A stretch of DNA of 64,000 nucleotides from Acidimicrobiia bacterium (GTDB lineage: Bacteria; Actinomycetota; Acidimicrobiia; Acidimicrobiales; AC-14): the NCBI GenBank assembly GCA_023265045.1, contig JAHFUQ010000005.1, forward strand, positions 1 to 64,000, written 5' to 3'. Below the pieces are notes generated by a model, which was given only the letters and a program-made list of their open reading frames with translations, was not told the DNA's origin and made no database searches. A program made the position numbers and the translations under genes. The number at the start of each line of letters is the position of its first letter. Positions within the stretch are counted from its first letter, which is position 1. Positions 1 to 9,680 of this stretch are shown in pieces.

Positions 1-2
1 CG

Positions 3-827
3 GGCAGTGCGGTGGCCTGCGCGGTCTCGGGGGGCGCCGACTCGCTGGCCCTGCTGGTCTTGGCGGTGGCCGCCGGGTGCCAGGTCACCGCCATCCACGT
101 CGACCACGGGCTGCGCCCCGGCTCGGCGGGCGAGGCCGAGGTGGTGCGGGCGGCCGCGGAACGCCTCGGCGCCGCCTTCCGGGCCGAGTCGGTGGTGGTC
201 GCGCCCGGCCCCAACCTAGAAGCCCGGGCCCGGGCCGCCCGCTATGCGGCGCTGCCCGCGGGCGTGCTCACCGGCCACACCGCCGACGACCAGGCGGAAA
301 CCGTCCTGCTCAACCTGCTCCGGGGGGCCGGGCTCGCCGGGCTGGCGGGCATGGGCCCGGACGGTCACCCGTTGCTCGGGCTGCGACGGCACGAGACCCA
401 CGCACTGTGCCGGGAGCTCGGCTTGGCGGTGGTGGAGGACCCGAGCAACGCCGACCCGGCCCACCGCCGCAACCGGGTGCGGGCCGAGTTGCTGCCGCTG
501 CTCGAGTCCATCGCCGAGCGCGACGTGGCGCCCGTGCTGGCCCGCCAGGCCGCCGTGCTCCGGGCCGAGGCCGCCTTGCTCGACGCCTTGGCCGGCGAGC
601 TGGACCCCGCCGACGCCCGGTCGCTGGCCGCCGCTCCCCCGGCCCTCGCCCGCCGGGCTGTCCGGAAGTGGCTGACGGCCGCGACGGGTGACGAACACCC
701 CCCCGACCTGGCGACCGTCGAACGGGTGCTGGCGGTCGCCCGGGGCGAGGCGCGCGCCGCCGACGTCGGCGGGGGCCGACGGGTCGTCCGCAGCCGGGGC
801 CGCATCGGCCTCGTCCAGTTCACCTGA
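3..827 (+). CDS. tilS: tRNA(Ile)-lysidine synthase, 5' end probably cut by the window edge
   Basis: PP-loop motif SGGADS near the N-terminus, HxADDQAET motif and RNRVR; adjacent to hpt and ftsH as in the classic tilS-hpt-ftsH order. Confidence 0.93.
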   Translation, partial: GSAVACAVSGGADSLALLVLAVAAGCQVTAIHVDHGLRPGSAGEAEVVRAAAERLGAAFRAESVVVAPGPNLEARARAARYAALPAGVLTGHTADDQAETVLLNLLRGAGLAGLAGMGPDGHPLLGLRRHETHALCRELGLAVVEDPSNADPAHRRNRVRAELLPLLESIAERDVAPVLARQAAVLRAEAALLDALAGELDPADARSLAAAPPALARRAVRKWLTAATGDEHPPDLATVERVLAVARGEARAADVGGGRRVVRSRGRIGLVQFT

Positions 828-919
828 GGCCCCGCGTTCAGGCCCTCGGCGTGAGCGATTAGCGTGCTGATGGGGGGCAGAGCCTCATCCGGCGCAGCGC
901 AAACCAGGAGGACCACCCG

Positions 920-2038
920 ATGACCTGGCAGCAGACCGACCCGCCCGCACCCTGGGACTACGACAAGTTTACGTGGATGTCCCAGCTCGATGACTCCCTC
1001 GCAATACAAGATCTTTCCATTCCAGGCACGCACGACTCCGCGGCCAAGAAGGGATTGGTCGGTACAACGACGTCGGAGAGATCTGAGACCCAGTCTTTGA
1101 CGATCCAAGAGCAACTCAATATCGGCGTTCGCTTTCTGGATCTACGCGTCAAGATCATGTTTGAGAGCAAGGGACTGGCTATGTACCACGCCGGCGATCC
1201 CGTCTATGATCCTGAACCAGGCGCGGGCAAACTCGATCAGTACTACTTCAGCGCAGTCCTCAAGACGTGCTACGACTTCTTGCTGGCGCACGACCACGAA
1301 ACGATCATCATTTCCTTGAAGTCCGAAGGCGACACCAAGTACGACGGTTCGACGATCGAGGACTGGTTCCGGAAGATCGCAACCGATGTCGCGGCGCAGT
1401 TGTCTCCGTCGAAGACCTTCGATGACATGTGGGTGGTGCGCTCGGATGTGAACGCCACCCTCCACGACGTCCGAGGGAAGATGGTGCTGTGGCGCCGCTT
1501 CCCGCATGAGGGCACAGATCCCACCGTGGACTACACCGTGCCGTTCGGGCTCGACCTTACCCCGCTGAACGACAAGTACGACAACACCGGTGGTGCGGGT
1601 TGGTTAACCCCTGTTGGGGGCTACGTGTTTGTCCAGGACGCGTACAATGAGTTCTCGGCATCCCCCGACAAGGCGGCGTTGTGGCTGAATGCCCTAAAAG
1701 GGGCGTACGATTCCCGCTGCGATCCCGCCAACGCTGACGCCAACCGCCAGTACATCAACTTCTTGAGTATCGGCAAGTTTGCCCACTTCCCGGAAACCTA
1801 TGCGGAAGTGATGAACCCGCTGATGTTCCAATGGTTCCTCGCACTGCAGCAGCCTGAACCCTTATGGAACGCTCCCAGGGCGCGCAGTGGCGTCGGCGTC
1901 ATTCCCATGGATTTCGTCGAGTCGGGGTTGACCGAGCGCCTGATCCTGATGAATTTCTCGTGGACGTACAAGAGCTACGAGACACAGGGTGGACGCGACG
2001 CGTGGGACATGTTGGTGGCGAAGTTCTGCACCCTGTGA
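920..2038 (+). CDS. phosphatidylinositol-specific phospholipase C X-domain-like protein
   Basis: IPGTHDSAAKKG ... LNIGVRFLDLRV ... MYHAG pattern typical of PI-PLC X domains; AGGAGGA ribosome-binding site just upstream of ATG 920. Confidence 0.8.
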   Translation: MTWQQTDPPAPWDYDKFTWMSQLDDSLAIQDLSIPGTHDSAAKKGLVGTTTSERSETQSLTIQEQLNIGVRFLDLRVKIMFESKGLAMYHAGDPVYDPEPGAGKLDQYYFSAVLKTCYDFLLAHDHETIIISLKSEGDTKYDGSTIEDWFRKIATDVAAQLSPSKTFDDMWVVRSDVNATLHDVRGKMVLWRRFPHEGTDPTVDYTVPFGLDLTPLNDKYDNTGGAGWLTPVGGYVFVQDAYNEFSASPDKAALWLNALKGAYDSRCDPANADANRQYINFLSIGKFAHFPETYAEVMNPLMFQWFLALQQPEPLWNAPRARSGVGVIPMDFVESGLTERLILMNFSWTYKSYETQGGRDAWDMLVAKFCTL

Positions 2039-2132
2039 GCCGCGGGCCGCTCTCCGCTCGGTGATCGCGCCGTAGCGGCGCGGCCACGGGCCCCCGGAGG
2101 CCTTCGGCTCGAACGTCTACCGTGACAGCTCG

Positions 2133-2696
2133 ATGCCTCCTGACGGCAGGGACCCCCACATCGGGCCCGTGGTCGTGGCCGAGGACCAACTCCGGTCCCG
2201 CGTCACCGAGCTGGGCAAGCAGATCACGGCCGACTACGGCGGTCGCACGCCGCTGCTCGTCGGCGTGCTGAAGGGCGCGTTCATGTTCATGAGCGACCTG
2301 GCCCGGGCCATCGAGCTCCCGGTGGAGTTCGACTTCATGGCCGTGTCGTCCTACGGCAGCTCGACCAAGACCAGCGGCGTCGTGCGGATCGTCAAGGACC
2401 TGGACCTCGACCTGACCGGCCGCGACGTCATCCTCGTCGAGGACATCGTCGACAGCGGCCTGACCCTGTCGTACCTGCGCAAGAACCTGAAGGCCCGCAA
2501 GCCGGCGTCGCTGGAAGTGTGCGCCCTGCTCGTACGGGAAGGGATGCAGCGCAAGGATCCCGGCCTCAAGTACGTCGGGTTCCGGATCCCGCCGGAGTTC
2601 GTGATCGGCTACGGGCTGGATGTCGCCGAGCAGTACCGCAACCTTCCGTACGTATGCGTGTACTCCGGTCCTCAGGACGGTCACACAGGTACGTGA
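2133..2696 (+). CDS. hpt: hypoxanthine phosphoribosyltransferase
   Basis: PRPP-binding motif VILVEDIVDSGLTL, LLVGVLKGAFMF; position between tilS and ftsH. Confidence 0.95.
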   Translation: MPPDGRDPHIGPVVVAEDQLRSRVTELGKQITADYGGRTPLLVGVLKGAFMFMSDLARAIELPVEFDFMAVSSYGSSTKTSGVVRIVKDLDLDLTGRDVILVEDIVDSGLTLSYLRKNLKARKPASLEVCALLVREGMQRKDPGLKYVGFRIPPEFVIGYGLDVAEQYRNLPYVCVYSGPQDGHTGT

Positions 2697-2733
2697 GCCT
2701 CGTTACCCTTGAGGCCACTGTGAGGACTTGCGC

Positions 2734-4590
2734 ATGAAGAGGCTGGCGCGCAGCGCGCCCTTCTGGGTCGTCGTCGGCGTCGTCGCCCTGATCATCGTCG
2801 GCGGCGTGTTCCGCGGCGACGGCGGGCGGAAGAAGATCCGCATCGACCAGTTCGAGAAGCGCATCACCGAGGGCGTGGTGAAGACGGCGACGGTGGCCGA
2901 CCGAGACGGGTCGATCAGCGGCGAGCTGAAGACCGGAACGAAGTACAAGACGACCTACGTCAAGGACGACGCGCCAGCGCTGATGGCGCAGCTGCGCAGC
3001 GCCGGCGTCGAAGTGAAGGTCGACCACCAGAAGGACCCGCTGTGGTGGACCCTGCTCCAGACCTTCCTGCCCTTCCTGCTGCTCGTGGGCGCCTTCCTGT
3101 TCGTCATGAACACCATGCAGGGCGGCGGCAACCGAGTGATGCAGTTCGGCAAGGCCAAGGCCAAACAGGTGTCCAAGGACCAGCCCAAGGTCACGTTCGC
3201 CGACGTGGCCGGGGCCGACGAGGCCGTGGAGGAGCTGCAGGAGATCAAGGAGTTCCTCGAGTCGCCGGCCAAGTTCCAGGCCATGGGGGCCAAGATCCCC
3301 AAGGGCGTCCTGCTGTTCGGGCCGCCGGGCACGGGCAAAACCTTGCTGGCGCGGGCGGTGGCGGGGGAGGCGGGGGTGCCCTTCTTCTCGATCTCGGGCT
3401 CGGACTTCGTCGAGATGTTCGTGGGCGTGGGCGCGTCGCGGGTGCGCGACCTGTTCGAGCAGGCCAAGGCCTCGGCGCCGGCGATCGTCTTCGTGGACGA
3501 GATCGACGCCGTCGGCCGCCACCGCGGCGCCGGCCTGGGCGGCGGCCACGACGAGCGGGAGCAGACCCTGAACCAGCTGCTGGTCGAGATGGACGGGTTC
3601 GACACCAAGGCGGGCGTCATCCTCATCGCCGCCACGAACCGGCCTGACATCCTCGACCCCGCCCTTCTGCGGCCGGGACGTTTCGACCGCCAGATCGTCG
3701 TCGACCGGCCCGACCTCGAAGGCCGCCGGGCCATCCTCAACGTGCACGCTCGGGGCAAGCCGCTGACCAAGGGCGTCGAGATCGACGTGCTGGCGCGCCG
3801 CACGCCCGGGTTCACCGGCGCCGACCTGGCCAACCTCATGAACGAGGCGGCGTTGCTGAGCGCCCGGCGGGGGTTCAAAGAGATCGGGATGCCGCAGCTG
3901 GAGGAGGCGATCGACCGGGTCATCGCCGGCCCCGAGCGCAAGTCCCGCATCATCTCCGACGACGAGAAGCGGGTCATCGCCTACCACGAGGGCGGGCATG
4001 CCCTGGTAGGCCACGCCCTGCCTCACGCCGACCCCATCCACAAGGTCTCGATCATCGCCCGGGGCCAGGCCCTGGGGTGGACGCTGGCGCTGCCCACGTC
4101 GGACAAGTACCTGACCACCCGTTCCGCCCTGAACGACCAGCTGGCGATGCTGCTCGGGGGCCGGACGGCCGAGGAGCTCATCTTCCAGGACCCGACCACC
4201 GGCGCCCAGAACGACATCGAGAAGGCCACGGCCATCGCCCGGGCCATGGTGACCGAGTACGGGATGTCCGACGAGATCGGCCCCCAGCAGCTGGGCCAGA
4301 AGAACAGCGAGGTGTTCCTCGGCCGGGAGCTCGGCCACCAGGCGAACTACTCCGACCACGTCGCGGCCAAGATCGACGCCGAGGTTCGCCGGCTCATAAA
4401 CGAGGCCCACGACGAGGCGCGCGAGATCCTCCTCACCCACCGCAAGACCCTGGACCGCCTGGCCGACGCCCTGATCGAGAAGGAGACCCTCGACACGCCC
4501 GAGGTCATGGAGATCTTCCGGGACATCGTCAAGCGCCCGGTGCGCCTGGCCTCGGGCAACGGCCACGTACGGCCGATCTCTAAGTCGTAG
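2734..4590 (+). CDS. ftsH: ATP-dependent zinc metalloprotease FtsH (single AAA+ module)
   Basis: Two N-terminal TM segments, Walker A GPPGTGKT, Walker [33 protein letters not shown], Zn motif HEGGH. Confidence 0.97.
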   Translation: MKRLARSAPFWVVVGVVALIIVGGVFRGDGGRKKIRIDQFEKRITEGVVKTATVADRDGSISGELKTGTKYKTTYVKDDAPALMAQLRSAGVEVKVDHQKDPLWWTLLQTFLPFLLLVGAFLFVMNTMQGGGNRVMQFGKAKAKQVSKDQPKVTFADVAGADEAVEELQEIKEFLESPAKFQAMGAKIPKGVLLFGPPGTGKTLLARAVAGEAGVPFFSISGSDFVEMFVGVGASRVRDLFEQAKASAPAIVFVDEIDAVGRHRGAGLGGGHDEREQTLNQLLVEMDGFDTKAGVILIAATNRPDILDPALLRPGRFDRQIVVDRPDLEGRRAILNVHARGKPLTKGVEIDVLARRTPGFTGADLANLMNEAALLSARRGFKEIGMPQLEEAIDRVIAGPERKSRIISDDEKRVIAYHEGGHALVGHALPHADPIHKVSIIARGQALGWTLALPTSDKYLTTRSALNDQLAMLLGGRTAEELIFQDPTTGAQNDIEKATAIARAMVTEYGMSDEIGPQQLGQKNSEVFLGRELGHQANYSDHVAAKIDAEVRRLINEAHDEAREILLTHRKTLDRLADALIEKETLDTPEVMEIFRDIVKRPVRLASGNGHVRPISKS

Positions 4591-5257
4591 CTGCGACTGC
4601 CTCGGGGGCGTTCGACCGCCACAGCCCGACGCCCGCGACGAGTGCCCAGATCGTCACCACGACCGACCCGATGGCGAAGAGGATGTCGTCCGCCGTCTGG
4701 TTGGCGTCGAAGAACTCCATGAGCCCCGCCGCCGCGGTCACCGCGCCGCCGGCGACGCCCAGCCACTTCACCCGGGCGCGCTGGGAAAGGCCGAGCAGCA
4801 GCGGGGTGACGCCCAGGAACAGGAAGGCAAAGCCGGCGAAGAGGTAGTTCTGGATCCAGTCGACGGCCTGCGCCCCCCAATAGGCGGACACGAACTCCTG
4901 GCCTGAGGAGGAGAAGCCCCGCGCCAGCTGCCGGAAGGCGAAGCCGTCGACGAGGGTGTAGACGACGCCGACCGCACCACCGACGGTGGCGAAGACCCCG
5001 CCGGCGCGGGCCCACGCTGCGTCCGGAGCGTTGCCGGCGTCGCGGGCGATGGCGACGAAGCCCACCGTGACCAGGATCACCGCCACGAGGATCACGAAGT
5101 GGACGGTGGTCCACGAGCCGGAACGGGCGATCCGCTGGTACTCGACGGCGCTGTCCAGGTCGCCGAAGCGGGGGTGCAGGCCGTTGCCGATCAGGGCGAG
5201 CGCCCCTCCGAGCACAGCCGATGCGCCGCCCCACCGGAGAAAGGAACGTTCCGTCAT
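4580..5257 (-). CDS. multi-TM protein, possibly DUF4386-like
   Basis: 225-aa ORF starting [11 protein letters not shown] with several hydrophobic segments; divergent from folE. Family assignment is a guess. Confidence 0.6.
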   Translation of the reverse strand: MTERSFLRWGGASAVLGGALALIGNGLHPRFGDLDSAVEYQRIARSGSWTTVHFVILVAVILVTVGFVAIARDAGNAPDAAWARAGGVFATVGGAVGVVYTLVDGFAFRQLARGFSSSGQEFVSAYWGAQAVDWIQNYLFAGFAFLFLGVTPLLLGLSQRARVKWLGVAGGAVTAAAGLMEFFDANQTADDILFAIGSVVVTIWALVAGVGLWRSNAPEAVAATT

Positions 5258-5278
5258 GCTTGGCCTCCGACTTCCGTA

Positions 5279-5290
5279 CCAATGCAATGG
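5279..5290. promoter_or_regulatory. candidate operator CCAATGCAATGG in the folE divergent intergenic region
   Basis: 10/12 identity to the perfect palindrome CCACTGCAGTGG at the folE start. Confidence 0.35.
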
Positions 5291-5348
5291 TGGCTGGAAG
5301 GCGCGGCCTAGACGGGCCTGACCGCGGAAAAATCTCCCCATCCCGTTG

Positions 5349-5383
5349 CCACTACGGTGGAACTATGACCACTGCAGTGGAAC
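5349..5383. promoter_or_regulatory. tandem near-palindromic sites CCACTACGGTGGAAC and CCACTGCAGTGGAAC, 20 bp apart, overlapping the folE start codon
   Basis: Direct reading: repeats begin at 5349 and 5369; ATG at 5365; CCACTGCAGTGG is a perfect 12-bp palindrome. Confidence 0.55.
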
Positions 5384-6192
5384 AGCTCGACGACGCCGCC
5401 CTGGGCCGGCGCGTCGCCGCCGCGCGGGGCGCGGTCCGGCGGTCGCTCAAGAGCGTGGCGGCCGAGGCCGGCATCTCCGTGAGCTACCTCCAGAAGGTGG
5501 AGGCGGGGGGCGTGCACGCCCCGTCGCCCCGGGTGCTGGCGGCGCTGGCCCGCACCCTGGGCATCTCCTATGCCACCCTGTGCTCCCTGGCAGGCCACGA
5601 GCTGCCGGCGGGCGAGATCGAGGGCCCGTCCATCGACCAGGCGCGCATCCAGCGGGCGGTGCGGGAGATCCTGGAGGCCATCGGCGAGGACCCCGAGCGT
5701 GAGGGCCTCGTGCGTACGCCGGCTCGGGTGGCGGCCATGTACGCGGAGTTGTTCTGCGGCCTTCGCGACAACGCTGACCAGCACCTTTCCGTTACCTTCG
5801 CCGCGGAGCACGACGAGATGGTGATGGTCAAGGACATCCCGCTGTATTCCATGTGCGAGCACCACCTCATCCCGTTCCTCGGCAAGGCGCACGTCGCCTA
5901 CATCCCGGCCGCCGACGGTCGCATCACCGGCCTCTCCAAGCTGGCCCGCCTGGTCGACTCCTACTCCCGCCGCCCTCAGGTGCAGGAGCGGCTGACCACC
6001 CAGATCGCCGACGAGATCGTGACAAGCCTCAACCCGAGGGGCGTGCTGGTCGTGATCGAGGCCGAGCACCTCTGTATGTCCATGCGCGGCGTCCAGAAAC
6101 CGGGCACGACGACGGTCACCTCGGCGGTCCGCGGGCTGTTCCGGGACAACGTCGCCACCAGAAATGAGGCCCTGGACTTCATCCGGCGGTAG
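5365..6192 (+). CDS. folE: XRE/Cro-type HTH domain fused to GTP cyclohydrolase I
   Basis: N-terminal [39 protein letters not shown]...[16 protein letters not shown], then in the same frame full FolE with [42 protein letters not shown]. Confidence 0.93.
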   Translation: MTTAVEQLDDAALGRRVAAARGAVRRSLKSVAAEAGISVSYLQKVEAGGVHAPSPRVLAALARTLGISYATLCSLAGHELPAGEIEGPSIDQARIQRAVREILEAIGEDPEREGLVRTPARVAAMYAELFCGLRDNADQHLSVTFAAEHDEMVMVKDIPLYSMCEHHLIPFLGKAHVAYIPAADGRITGLSKLARLVDSYSRRPQVQERLTTQIADEIVTSLNPRGVLVVIEAEHLCMSMRGVQKPGTTTVTSAVRGLFRDNVATRNEALDFIRR

Positions 6193-6315
6193 GTGTGCGT
6201 CGGTAGACTGAGCCTCTGTGCAACCGCTCGACACCACGAAACGAGGGATGTGGAGCGGCGTGACGTCCAGCTCGGCGGCCGCCCGCGGCGCCTTCGGCGC
6301 CCACTCCGGCTGCCG

Positions 6316-7164
6316 ATGAACGGGGCGAGGGAGGCCGGTCGAGATCGACCGGCCGGAGCACCGTCAACGGGGGGAGGTCCCGGAGGGGGGCCTGCCCCCC
6401 TCCGGTTGGTCATGGGCGTCTTGAACGTCACACCCGACTCGTTCTCCGATGGCGGCCGGTGGTTCGATCCGCAGGCCGCGGTGGCCCACGGCCTGCGGAT
6501 GATCGCCGAAGGGGCCGATGTCGTTGACGTCGGCGGCGAGTCCACCCGCCCCGGCGCGGTGCCCGTGGACGAGGCCGAGGAGCGCCGCCGCGTGGTCGAC
6601 GTGGTGGCCGCGCTGGCGCCCCACGTGCGGGTTTCCGTCGACACCCGGCACGCCGGCGTGGCCCGGGCCGCGGTCGATGCGGGCGCGACCCTGGTCAACG
6701 ACGTGTCGGCGTCGCTCTGGCCGGTCGCGGCCGAGTGTGGGGTGGGATGGGTGGCCATGCACATGCAGGGGGAACCACCGACGATGCAGGCGGCGCCGCA
6801 CTACGACGACGTGGTCGCCGACGTGCGCCGCTACCTCGTGGAACGGGCGTCGGCGGCGCGCCAGGCGGGCGTCGAGGAGGTGTGGGTCGACCCCGGCATC
6901 GGGTTCGGCAAGACCGTGGACCACAACCTACGGCTGCTGCGACGGCTGTCCGACCTGGTGGCGGACGGTTTCCCGGTGCTGGTGGGGACGTCGCGCAAGT
7001 CCTTCCTGGGGCGGCTCACCGGCGACGCATCGGTGGACGACCGGCTGGAGGCGTCGGTGGCGACGGCGGCGTGGGCCCTCGCTCAGGGCGCGGCCATGGT
7101 CCGGGTGCACGACGTGGCGCCGACCGTCGAGGCGGCCCGGCTCCTGAAGGCGGTCGCGTCGTGA
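6316..7164 (+). CDS. folP: dihydropteroate synthase
   Basis: VMGVLNVTPDSFSDGG, DVGGESTRPGA, GTSRKSFLG; start site uncertain (6316 or 6412). Confidence 0.95.
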   Translation: MNGAREAGRDRPAGAPSTGGGPGGGPAPLRLVMGVLNVTPDSFSDGGRWFDPQAAVAHGLRMIAEGADVVDVGGESTRPGAVPVDEAEERRRVVDVVAALAPHVRVSVDTRHAGVARAAVDAGATLVNDVSASLWPVAAECGVGWVAMHMQGEPPTMQAAPHYDDVVADVRRYLVERASAARQAGVEEVWVDPGIGFGKTVDHNLRLLRRLSDLVADGFPVLVGTSRKSFLGRLTGDASVDDRLEASVATAAWALAQGAAMVRVHDVAPTVEAARLLKAVAS

Positions 7165-7670
7165 AAAGCAAGTGGGCCGCGGGGATCGTTCCCCGGAACT
7201 TCGCCTGGATCATCAAGGACAAGCTGGCGGTGAGCGAGCGGCCGGGCGGCTACGCCCGCACGCACCGGCGAGTGCGCCGCCAGGAGGAGATCATCTGGCT
7301 GCGGGAGCAGGGCTTCACCCGGGTGGTCTCGCTCCTGCCGTCGACACACAACCTGTACGCCTACGAGGAGCTCGGGGTGGTGAGCGAGCACATCCCCTTC
7401 GGGCCTCACGACGACCCGCGGCCGATCTTGGAGGACGTCTACGGCCGGCTGCGGAAGTGGCTGGGCGACGGCGAGAAGGTGCTCCTGCACCAGGAGGAGC
7501 TGGGCGACCGCCTTCAGGGCGTCGTCGCCGGCTACCTGGTGTGGTCGGGGATGCTGAAGTCGCCGGCCCAGACGATCTCCATCGTCGAGCGCATCAACGA
7601 GCGCCAGATGGGCCCCGTGGGCCGGGAGCTGGTGGCGCTGGCCCTGGCCATGCGCCCACCTGGGGTTTGA
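7161..7670 (+). CDS. dual-specificity-phosphatase-like protein with degenerate active site
   Basis: GTGA overlap with folP; DSP-like RVVSLLP ... VLLHQEELGDR, where the expected HCx5R is HQx5R. Confidence 0.65.
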   Translation: MKSKWAAGIVPRNFAWIIKDKLAVSERPGGYARTHRRVRRQEEIIWLREQGFTRVVSLLPSTHNLYAYEELGVVSEHIPFGPHDDPRPILEDVYGRLRKWLGDGEKVLLHQEELGDRLQGVVAGYLVWSGMLKSPAQTISIVERINERQMGPVGRELVALALAMRPPGV

Positions 7671-8485
7671 GGGCAGATCTCGTTCAGTTGAGGGGGCTGC
7701 GCGCCCTCGGCCACCACGGCGCCCTGGCCGGGGAGCAGGATCGCCGCCAGCCGTTCGAGATCGACCTGGACGTCGAAGTCGACCTCGGGTTGGCGGCTCG
7801 CTCGGACGAGCTGACCGACACCGTCGACTACGGCGCCCTGGCCCGGGTCGCAGCCGGGGTGGTCACCGACGAGCGGTGGCGGCTCCTGGAGCGGCTCGCC
7901 CAGCGGGTGGGCGAGGAGGTCCTGGCGGCCGACGCCCGGGTGGCGGCGGTCACCGTCTCGGTGCGCAAGCTGCGCCCGCCGGTGCCCGTCGACCTCGGCT
8001 CGGCCGGGGTGCGGCTGGCGCTGCGGCGCCGGCGCGCCTTCCTGGGATTGGGGGCGAACCTGGGCGACCGGGAGGGCGCGCTGCGGGCCGCGGTGGCGGC
8101 GTTGCCCGACGTGGTGGCCGTGTCCCCGGTGTACGAGACCGAGCCGGTGGGCGGCCCGGCCGCGCAACCGCCCTACCTGAACCAGGTCGTGGCGCTGTTC
8201 ACGGCGCTCGCCCCGCACGACCTGCTCGCGGTGGCGCAGGAGGTGGAGGCGGCGGCCGGCCGCGACCGCTCGGCGGAGGAGCGCCACGGCCCCCGCCCCC
8301 TCGACATCGACGTGCTGTGGATCGACGGGGTGACCGTGGACGAGGGTGGCCTCACCGTCCCCCATCCGCGGATGTGGGAACGCCGGTTCGTGCTGGCGCC
8401 GCTGGCCGACCTGGCCCCCGACCTCGTTCCGCGGGAGGCACTGGAAACGGCGACGGGTACCGTCCGCCGGCTCGGTAGCTTGTAG
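7667..8485 (+). CDS. folBK: bifunctional dihydroneopterin aldolase / 6-hydroxymethyl-7,8-dihydropterin pyrophosphokinase
   Basis: FolB-like N-terminal half (LRGLRALGHHGAL...) and FolK half (LGLGANLGDREGALR, GPRPLDIDVL, VPHPRMWERRFVLAPL); TTGA overlap with the upstream gene. Confidence 0.9.
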   Translation: MRADLVQLRGLRALGHHGALAGEQDRRQPFEIDLDVEVDLGLAARSDELTDTVDYGALARVAAGVVTDERWRLLERLAQRVGEEVLAADARVAAVTVSVRKLRPPVPVDLGSAGVRLALRRRRAFLGLGANLGDREGALRAAVAALPDVVAVSPVYETEPVGGPAAQPPYLNQVVALFTALAPHDLLAVAQEVEAAAGRDRSAEERHGPRPLDIDVLWIDGVTVDEGGLTVPHPRMWERRFVLAPLADLAPDLVPREALETATGTVRRLGSL

Positions 8486-8534
8486 TCACGAACGGCACCG
8501 GCGTCGGCCCGGGCTGGAACGGACAAGGAGCGCT

Positions 8535-9353
8535 GTGCGGGTTCTCGACCGCATCGATGCGGTGCGCAAGGAGTTGGACACGGCCCGGTCGCGTGGGCAG
8601 ACCGTCGGCTTGGTGCCCACCATGGGCGCCCTCCACGCCGGCCACCGCTCGCTGATCGAGCGTTCGGCCGCCGAATGTGACGTGACCGTCGTCACCGTCT
8701 TTGTCAACCCGCTGCAGTTCGGGCCGTCCGAGGACCTGGCTTCGTACCCGCGTGACCTGGCCGAGGACGTGGCCCTCGCGGCCGAAGCCGGCGCCGACCT
8801 GGTGTTCGCCCCGCCGGCGGACGAGATGTTCCCGGCGGGGCCGCCACCGACGACGGTGACGGTGGCGGGGCTCACCGAGGGGCTGGAGGGCGCGACCCGT
8901 CCGGGCCACTTCGCCGGCGTGGCCACGGTCGTGGCCAAGCTGTTCGCCATCGCCGGGCCGTGCCGGGCCTACTTCGGGGAGAAGGACTACCAGCAGCTGC
9001 TGGTCGTCCGCCGGCTGGCGGCGGACCTGTCGTTCCCGGTGGACGTCGTGGGGTGCCCGACGGTGCGGGAACCGGACGGGCTGGCCCTGTCGAGCCGCAA
9101 CGCCTACCTGTCGGCGGACGAACGCCGGGCCGCCACCGTGCTGTACCGGGCGCTGCAGGCCGGCGCCGAGGGCGGGTCGATGGCCGAGGTGGTCGCGGCC
9201 GAGCCGCTCGCCCGCCTCGACTACGCCGCCGTCTGCGACCCCGAGACGCTGGCGCCGCTCGACGGGGTCCTCGCCCATCCCGCTCGCCTGCTCATCGCCG
9301 CCTGGATCGGCCGCACCCGTTTGATCGACAACCTAGGAGTCGAGCCCGCATGA
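8535..9353 (+). CDS. panC: pantothenate synthetase
   Basis: VPTMGALHAGHRSLI, VFVNPLQFGPSEDLASYPR, FGEKDYQQL, SSRNAYLS. Confidence 0.97.
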   Translation: MRVLDRIDAVRKELDTARSRGQTVGLVPTMGALHAGHRSLIERSAAECDVTVVTVFVNPLQFGPSEDLASYPRDLAEDVALAAEAGADLVFAPPADEMFPAGPPPTTVTVAGLTEGLEGATRPGHFAGVATVVAKLFAIAGPCRAYFGEKDYQQLLVVRRLAADLSFPVDVVGCPTVREPDGLALSSRNAYLSADERRAATVLYRALQAGAEGGSMAEVVAAEPLARLDYAAVCDPETLAPLDGVLAHPARLLIAAWIGRTRLIDNLGVEPA

Positions 9354-9679
9354 TGCGCCGCCGCATGCTCAAGTCCAAGATCTCCCGCATCACCGTGACG
9401 GGCGCCGACGTGGCGTACCACGGGTCGATCTCCCTCGACCCCGGCCTGATGCAGGCGGCCGACATCCGGGAGTGGGAGCAGGTGGTCGTGCTGGACGTCA
9501 CCAATGGCGCCCGGCTGGAGACGTACGCGATCGTGGGGGCGCCGGGGGAGGTGCGCATCAACGGGGCGGCGGCTCGCCTCGTCGATCCGGGCGACACGAT
9601 CCTGGTGCTGACGTACGCCGACTACGACGAGGACGACTTGACCGACTACGCCCCGAAGATCGTGAAGCCGGACGCCTGA
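9350..9679 (+). CDS. panD: aspartate 1-decarboxylase
   Basis: MLKSKISRITVTGADVAYHGSISLD (autocleavage GS), ATGA-type overlap with panC. Confidence 0.96.
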   Translation: MMRRRMLKSKISRITVTGADVAYHGSISLDPGLMQAADIREWEQVVVLDVTNGARLETYAIVGAPGEVRINGAAARLVDPGDTILVLTYADYDEDDLTDYAPKIVKPDA

Positions 9680-9680
9680 A

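Noticed and set aside
2566-4566. 666-aa minus-strand ORF
   Set aside because: Antisense shadow of ftsH.
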